Shown here one piece after another: positions 32,860 to 36,817 of a stretch of DNA of 36,817 nt. Made by a program: the position numbers and the translations under genes. This DNA comes from Planctomycetota bacterium (GTDB lineage: Bacteria; Planctomycetota; UBA1135; UBA2386). Position 1 is the first letter of the stretch, and each line of letters starts with the position of its first letter. The notes beneath the pieces were generated by a model, which saw only the letters and a program-made list of their open reading frames with translations, ran no database searches and was not told the DNA's origin. Where the stretch lies: positions 1 to 36,817 of the forward strand of contig JALORC010000071.1 in assembly GCA_025459175.1 (NCBI GenBank), written 5' to 3'.

Positions 32860-34452
32860 TCAGCCGCCGACCGCGCGCAGCATGACCTTGGCCTCGTCGC
32901 CGGCGCGCCCCTTGGTGCGTTGCGCGAGATACTGCAGCAGGTCGGTGCCGAAGCGCCGTTCGACGCCGACCGCATCGGCGAAGTGCGAGGCGATGCGCAG
33001 CAGGGCCTCGGGCGCCACGGCCGACTCCTTGCGCAGTCGATCCTGCAGCGGGAACCCACCGCGCACCAAGGCCGCGAAGAAGCCCATCGTCGAGTTACCG
33101 GGTGGGCTGCTCTCGCTCGCCGGCTGCAGGCCGTCGTGCAGCAGCTTGGTGAGGCCGAGCTGGTAGCGGACCTCGTCGTCGGCCAGCGACGACGAAGCGA
33201 GGCGCGCCAGCACGTGCAGGGAATCGGCATGCCGATTGGCGCGCCGCAGTCGCACACAGCGCTCGAGCAGCACCGGCACGATCTTGGGGCCGCCGGTCGC
33301 CAGCGCCACGTCGAGCAGCAGGTCGGCGAGACGCGGTTGCGCCCCGAGCAGCCGGGTCGCCTTCTCGGTGAGATCCCGCACGAACTTGGGCGGGAGCTCC
33401 TTGCCATGGCGGATCAGGATGTCCGCACAGCGCCGCGAGACCGCCGGATCGCGGGTCGCGGTCATCAACCTGGCAACCGGCTCGACGGCCTGTCGGTTGT
33501 GCGCCAGCGCCTCGATCGCAGCGCTGCGGAAGCGCTCGTCCTCGTGATCGATCCACTTCAGCGCGACCTTGGCCAGTTCGCTCCCAGAGGCCGTGCGCAG
33601 CATGCGCAGCGCGAACAGGCGCGGCTCCGGTTGCCGCGCCGCCAGCATGCGCTTGAGAGCCGGCAGCAGGGCCTCGGGCACCTCGGGCAGTTCGCCGAGC
33701 ACCTCGCGCACGGCATCGTGCACGCCCTTCTGCTCCTGGTCCTCGAGCAGCTCCATCATCGTGCGCACCTGGGCCGCGGTCAGCTTGCTGCCCCGCAGCG
33801 CGCGGAACGCGGCGGCCCGCACCGCCGGCGGCGAGGTCGCCTCGGTGAAGGCGAGCAACTGGGCGCGCGAGCCTTCGGCATCGACCTTGGCCAGCGTGTG
33901 GATCACGTGGACCAGGCAGGTCTCCGGGACCTCGCCACCGAGCACCTTGCCGAGTCCGTCGCGCAGCTGCTTCTGCAGCACCGGGGTGAACTGCGACTCG
34001 GCCGCAACCAGCAGTCTCGCGGCCGCTTCGGTGGTCTCCGGCGACAGCAGCGCCGGCACGAACACGGTGATCGCATCCTTGTCGAGATGGCGCGCGAGAA
34101 TGGTCAGGATGCGCACGCGTTGATCGCCGAGCACCTGGGCCTGCAACTCGGCCAGCACGCCGTGGGCGGCGACGCCGACATCACTGAGCAGATGGACCGC
34201 ATGCTCGGCGAGCGGGTCATTGCCGGCAGTGGCGGCCGCCACCATCTGCAACGCTTCCGTCGTGCGGATCTTCGCCAGCGCATCGAGACAGAATCGGCCG
34301 AGCACCGGCGATCTGCGGATGGCGGCCCCGAGTGCCTTCACCGCCGCGGGCTCCTTCGAGTGCAACTCGCCAAGAACCTGCGCCGCGGCGACTTGGAGCT
34401 CCGGCCTGCCATGCTCCAGCAGGCCCACGATCGTCTTGATGATGTCGTTCAT
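32860..34452 (-). CDS. HEAT-repeat protein
   Basis: 530-residue, soluble, all-helical repeat protein. Successive ~35-40-residue helix pairs include PELQVAAAQVLGEL, FRSAAIEALAHNRQAVEPVARLM, VRAAAFRALRGSKL and PEPRLFALRMLRTASG, typical of HEAT (and PBS-lyase-like) repeats across nearly the whole length. Such proteins act as scaffolds for protein-protein contacts. No signal peptide, Cys or catalytic motif is present. The start MNDIIKTIVGLLEHGRPELQ follows directly with the first repeat. It is divergent from the glycosyltransferase across 207 bp. The binding partner is unknown. Confidence 0.82.
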   Translation of the reverse strand: MNDIIKTIVGLLEHGRPELQVAAAQVLGELHSKEPAAVKALGAAIRRSPVLGRFCLDALAKIRTTEALQMVAAATAGNDPLAEHAVHLLSDVGVAAHGVLAELQAQVLGDQRVRILTILARHLDKDAITVFVPALLSPETTEAAARLLVAAESQFTPVLQKQLRDGLGKVLGGEVPETCLVHVIHTLAKVDAEGSRAQLLAFTEATSPPAVRAAAFRALRGSKLTAAQVRTMMELLEDQEQKGVHDAVREVLGELPEVPEALLPALKRMLAARQPEPRLFALRMLRTASGSELAKVALKWIDHEDERFRSAAIEALAHNRQAVEPVARLMTATRDPAVSRRCADILIRHGKELPPKFVRDLTEKATRLLGAQPRLADLLLDVALATGGPKIVPVLLERCVRLRRANRHADSLHVLARLASSSLADDEVRYQLGLTKLLHDGLQPASESSPPGNSTMGFFAALVRGGFPLQDRLRKESAVAPEALLRIASHFADAVGVERRFGTDLLQYLAQRTKGRAGDEAKVMLRAVGG

Positions 34453-34659
34453 GCCGTTCAGTTGCCGTTACGCAGAAGCGCCATCCTGGCGTCTGTCCAG
34501 TCTCCACGGCCAGGGAACGGTCGTGCATTATGGCAAATGGCCCCGCTGCCTGCTACTGCCTGTACTTGCTTCTCGCCACGAACCCGCGGCGCCGATGGCA
34601 TTGCCCCTTCCTGACTTCAAGCGGTTGCGAGATACAACCATAGGACCTGCCTGGCGGCG

Positions 34660-35838
34660 ATGCGCCTGCTCCTCCTAGCCCCGTTCCTGCCCGATGCCGG
34701 TGCAGCACACGGCGGCGGCGCCTACCTGCACGCGTTGGCAAGGGCGCTGCACCAGCAGGCGGAGCTCGGCCTGGTCGCCCTGGTCGAGCCGGCTGAGCGT
34801 CTGCGCCTCGCGGCCGCTCGCGACCAATGGAACTGGCTCGGGGTCGGCGACCACCCCGGAGCCGACCGGTCCTGGCAGCAGCGCGCCACGATGCTGTGGC
34901 GCTGGAGCCGCCGACCGCTGGTGGCCGCGAAGTGCTGGCAACCGGCGCTGCTGCCGGTGCTGGCGGATGCGCTGGCATCCTTCCGACCGGACGCGGTGCT
35001 GGTCGAGATGGCGCAGATGGCCCAGTATCTGCCACACCTTGGTTCGGTGCCGACCGTGCTCACCGACCACGAAGCGGGCGCTCCGGCCAACACCCGGACC
35101 GGCCTGGGGCCGCTCGGGGATCGACGGGACCAGCGGCTGTGGCATCGTTACGTGCGCACGTTCTACCCACGCGCGAGCCTGCTGCAGGCCCTGACGACCG
35201 ACGACGCCATGTCCCTGCACCAGCGCCTTCACTTGCCGGTCGCGGTGCGGCACCCCGCCGTCCAGGTGCCGGAGTTGCAGCGCCCGACCACGGCGACGCC
35301 ACCGCGGGCGTTGTTCCTGGGCGACTACCGCCATGGGCCGAACGCCCCCGCCGCGCGGCGGCTTGCCACCGAGGTCTGGCCGCTGGTCCGCGCCGGCCAA
35401 CCGGCAGCCGAACTTTGGCTGGCAGGGCCCAACGAAGCCGCCATCGCCGACCTCGCAAGTCGCCCCGGGGTGCGGGTGCTCGGCTACCAGGCCGACCTGA
35501 AGCAGCTGTTCGGCGGAGTGCGCCTGCTGCTCGCCCCGCTGTGGTCCGGCGCCGGATTCCGGGTCAAGGCGGCGACGGCCCTGGCTCACGGCGTCCCCGT
35601 GGTCAGCAACGCGCTCGGCAGCCGCGGCCTCGAAGGTGCTGGCTGCGGCATCGCCGCCAGCGAGACCATCGAGGGACTGGCCGCAGCGACCTTGGCGTGG
35701 TTGCGCGATCCGGTGGCAGCAGCGCGCGCCGGCGACGCTGGCCACGCCTATGCGCGCCAACACCTCTCGGCCGACGGCATCGCCCGACGGCAACTGACGG
35801 AGATCCAGTCCCTGCTGCGCCGACCTGCTGCGCGCTAG
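34660..35838 (+). CDS. GT4-like glycosyltransferase
   Basis: 392-residue GT-B glycosyltransferase. The N-terminal domain opens MRLLLLAPFLPDAGAAHGGGAYLHALA with the early Gly-rich loop; the C-terminal domain starts near ALFLGDYRHGPNAPAARRLATEVWP, has ELWLAGPN, VLGYQADLKQLFGGVRLLLAPLWSGAGFRVKAATALAHGVPVVSNALGSRGL with the nucleotide-sugar-binding segment of family 4. The acceptor is unknown; such enzymes often build surface polysaccharide or glycolipid. It probably uses ATG 34660; no ribosome site is seen. It is convergent with the radical SAM gene, 18 bases apart. Confidence 0.88.
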   Translation: MRLLLLAPFLPDAGAAHGGGAYLHALARALHQQAELGLVALVEPAERLRLAAARDQWNWLGVGDHPGADRSWQQRATMLWRWSRRPLVAAKCWQPALLPVLADALASFRPDAVLVEMAQMAQYLPHLGSVPTVLTDHEAGAPANTRTGLGPLGDRRDQRLWHRYVRTFYPRASLLQALTTDDAMSLHQRLHLPVAVRHPAVQVPELQRPTTATPPRALFLGDYRHGPNAPAARRLATEVWPLVRAGQPAAELWLAGPNEAAIADLASRPGVRVLGYQADLKQLFGGVRLLLAPLWSGAGFRVKAATALAHGVPVVSNALGSRGLEGAGCGIAASETIEGLAAATLAWLRDPVAAARAGDAGHAYARQHLSADGIARRQLTEIQSLLRRPAAR

Positions 35839-35856
35839 CGACCGGCGATCAGGATC

Positions 35857-36817
35857 TCAGGACTTGCCGGCCGGCACCTGCGGGGCCCCGACGCTGACCT
35901 GCACCGACGGCGCCCGCTTCTTGCCGAGCTTGAACTTGCGCCGCGTCTCCTGCAGGAACGACTCCATCTTCGATGTCTCCTTGCCGCGCACGAAGTTCCA
36001 CAGGATGCGGAACACCCGCCCGGGGTGGAACAGGAAGCTGTTGAAGTAGAAGGCGGCGACGACCTTGTACTTCCACCGCGTCAGCTGCTTGGCGGTGAAG
36101 TGCTCGTTGAACTTGCGATCGTCCGACAAGAACTTGTTGTGCACGTAGATCGGCAGCTGCAAGAACTTGTCGGTGTAGGTGACCTTGCCTTCCTTCTCGA
36201 GCTGGCGCGTGATCTCGGTGCTCGGCAGCGGGAAGAAGAAGCCCGCCGAGACATCGTCGATGCCGGCGCGGCCGAGCTTGGCCGCCAACCGCACCGTCGC
36301 CTGCATGTCTTCCTTCTCGTCGGTCGGGTAGGCGAGCACGAAGAACGCACCGACGTTGAGCCCGGCCTTCACCGACGCGTGCACCGCGCGGAACAGCTTC
36401 TCGTCGGTCAGCATCTTCTTCATGTGCTTGCGGGTGCGCTCGCTGCCCGACTCGGGCGCGAAGTTGAGCGACCGGCAACCGCTGCGCACCAGCAGGCTCG
36501 CGACTTCTTCGTCGATGATCTCGCTGCGCGTGCCGGCCGGCAGCTGCCAGGTGATCTTCAGCCCGCGCGACTCGACCTGGTGGCAGAACTCGACCACCCA
36601 CTCGCGCTTCAGGATCGCGGTCAGGTCCTGGAACGGGAAGTTGGTCGCCCCGTAGCGCTTGTGGTAGGTCTCGATCTCGTCGATGACGTCCTTCGGCTCG
36701 CGCGCATACCAGCGCGTGGTCCACATGTTCGGCGAGCTGCAGTAGGTGCACTGGTACGGGCAGCCGCGCGTCGCCAGGATCGGCACCGTCTTGCCGTAGT
36801 AGATGCCGCTGACGAGG
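35857..36817 (-). CDS. Radical SAM protein, 3' part (N-terminus beyond window)
   Basis: At least 320 codons; the frame is open to the window edge, so a start before the visible LVSGIYYGKT stretch lies outside. The cluster motif TRGCPYQCTYC has the CxxxCxxC spacing that holds the 4Fe-4S of radical SAM enzymes, followed by the usual YxREPKDVIDEI, FQDLTAI, PAGTRSEIIDEEVASLL and FAPESGSERTRKHMKK segments of the TIM-barrel core. This layout fits the B12-binding radical SAM superfamily (methyl transfer or cyclisation), whose cobalamin domain would be in the missing N-terminal part. The last ~60 residues are Lys/Arg-rich and end unremarkably (VGAPQVPAGKS). Substrate unknown. Confidence 0.88.
   Translation of the reverse strand, partial: LVSGIYYGKTVPILATRGCPYQCTYCSSPNMWTTRWYAREPKDVIDEIETYHKRYGATNFPFQDLTAILKREWVVEFCHQVESRGLKITWQLPAGTRSEIIDEEVASLLVRSGCRSLNFAPESGSERTRKHMKKMLTDEKLFRAVHASVKAGLNVGAFFVLAYPTDEKEDMQATVRLAAKLGRAGIDDVSAGFFFPLPSTEITRQLEKEGKVTYTDKFLQLPIYVHNKFLSDDRKFNEHFTAKQLTRWKYKVVAAFYFNSFLFHPGRVFRILWNFVRGKETSKMESFLQETRRKFKLGKKRAPSVQVSVGAPQVPAGKS

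Overview
The window is a GC-rich, gene-dense chromosomal stretch, most likely from a planctomycete (Planctomycetota) or a close relative. This is inferred from gene style: lipoproteins with Gly/Ser linkers after the lipid-anchored Cys, a large FG-GAP/VCBS repeat protein with a C-terminal module familiar from planctomycete secreted proteins, Ig-like lipoproteins, DUF2911 and M17/S9 peptidases, and weak Shine-Dalgarno usage. No rRNA or tRNA gene is visible, so the assignment rests on protein style alone. No phage, insertion sequence or CRISPR array was recognised.

Layout. 1-761: 5' part of a minus-strand Ig-repeat lipoprotein cut by the window edge. 870-4799: a divergent peptidase pair, an S9 dipeptidyl-peptidase and an M17 leucyl aminopeptidase. 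4876-5713: an ExbD-like protein without ExbB, facing a 74-residue orphan. 5816-10015: two minus-strand exported proteins (VCBS repeats; Ig-like lipoprotein). 10103-13567: a class I/II aminotransferase and a TPR protein. 13832-17058: a hypothetical protein, a cysteine-desulfurase-like enzyme, a DUF2911 protein and a TVP38-type membrane protein. 17110-18190: a YdcF-type protein and a small partner.

The core is an arginine operon at 18279-25411, argR-argC-argB-argD-argF-argG-argH, mostly with stop/start overlaps. It is headed by two perfect GCATA-NN-TATGC palindromes 21 bp apart, matching the tandem ARG-box geometry of ArgR operators; the second contains the probable argR start codon. After argH lies what looks like the decayed first 20-30 codons of a GNAT acetyltransferase (ArgA-like). 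A giant glycine-rich lipoprotein (25807-29304) separates this from argJ (29596-30786). ArgJ recycles the acetyl group and, if bifunctional, would replace a lost acetylglutamate synthase. argJ is bracketed by two copies of a ~118-bp direct repeat (about 91% identical by eye). Each copy begins at the stop codon of the gene before it with a hairpin that carries TGA on both strands.

The right end holds a LysM lipoprotein coupled to trmO, phosphatidylserine decarboxylase (psd), a HEAT-repeat protein, a GT4-like glycosyltransferase and the 3' part of a radical SAM gene. I see no clearly new defence or mobile system. The most unusual signals are the argJ-flanking repeat, the GNAT remnant, the operator over argR, and the habit of placing stop codons inside short GC hairpins at convergent gene ends.
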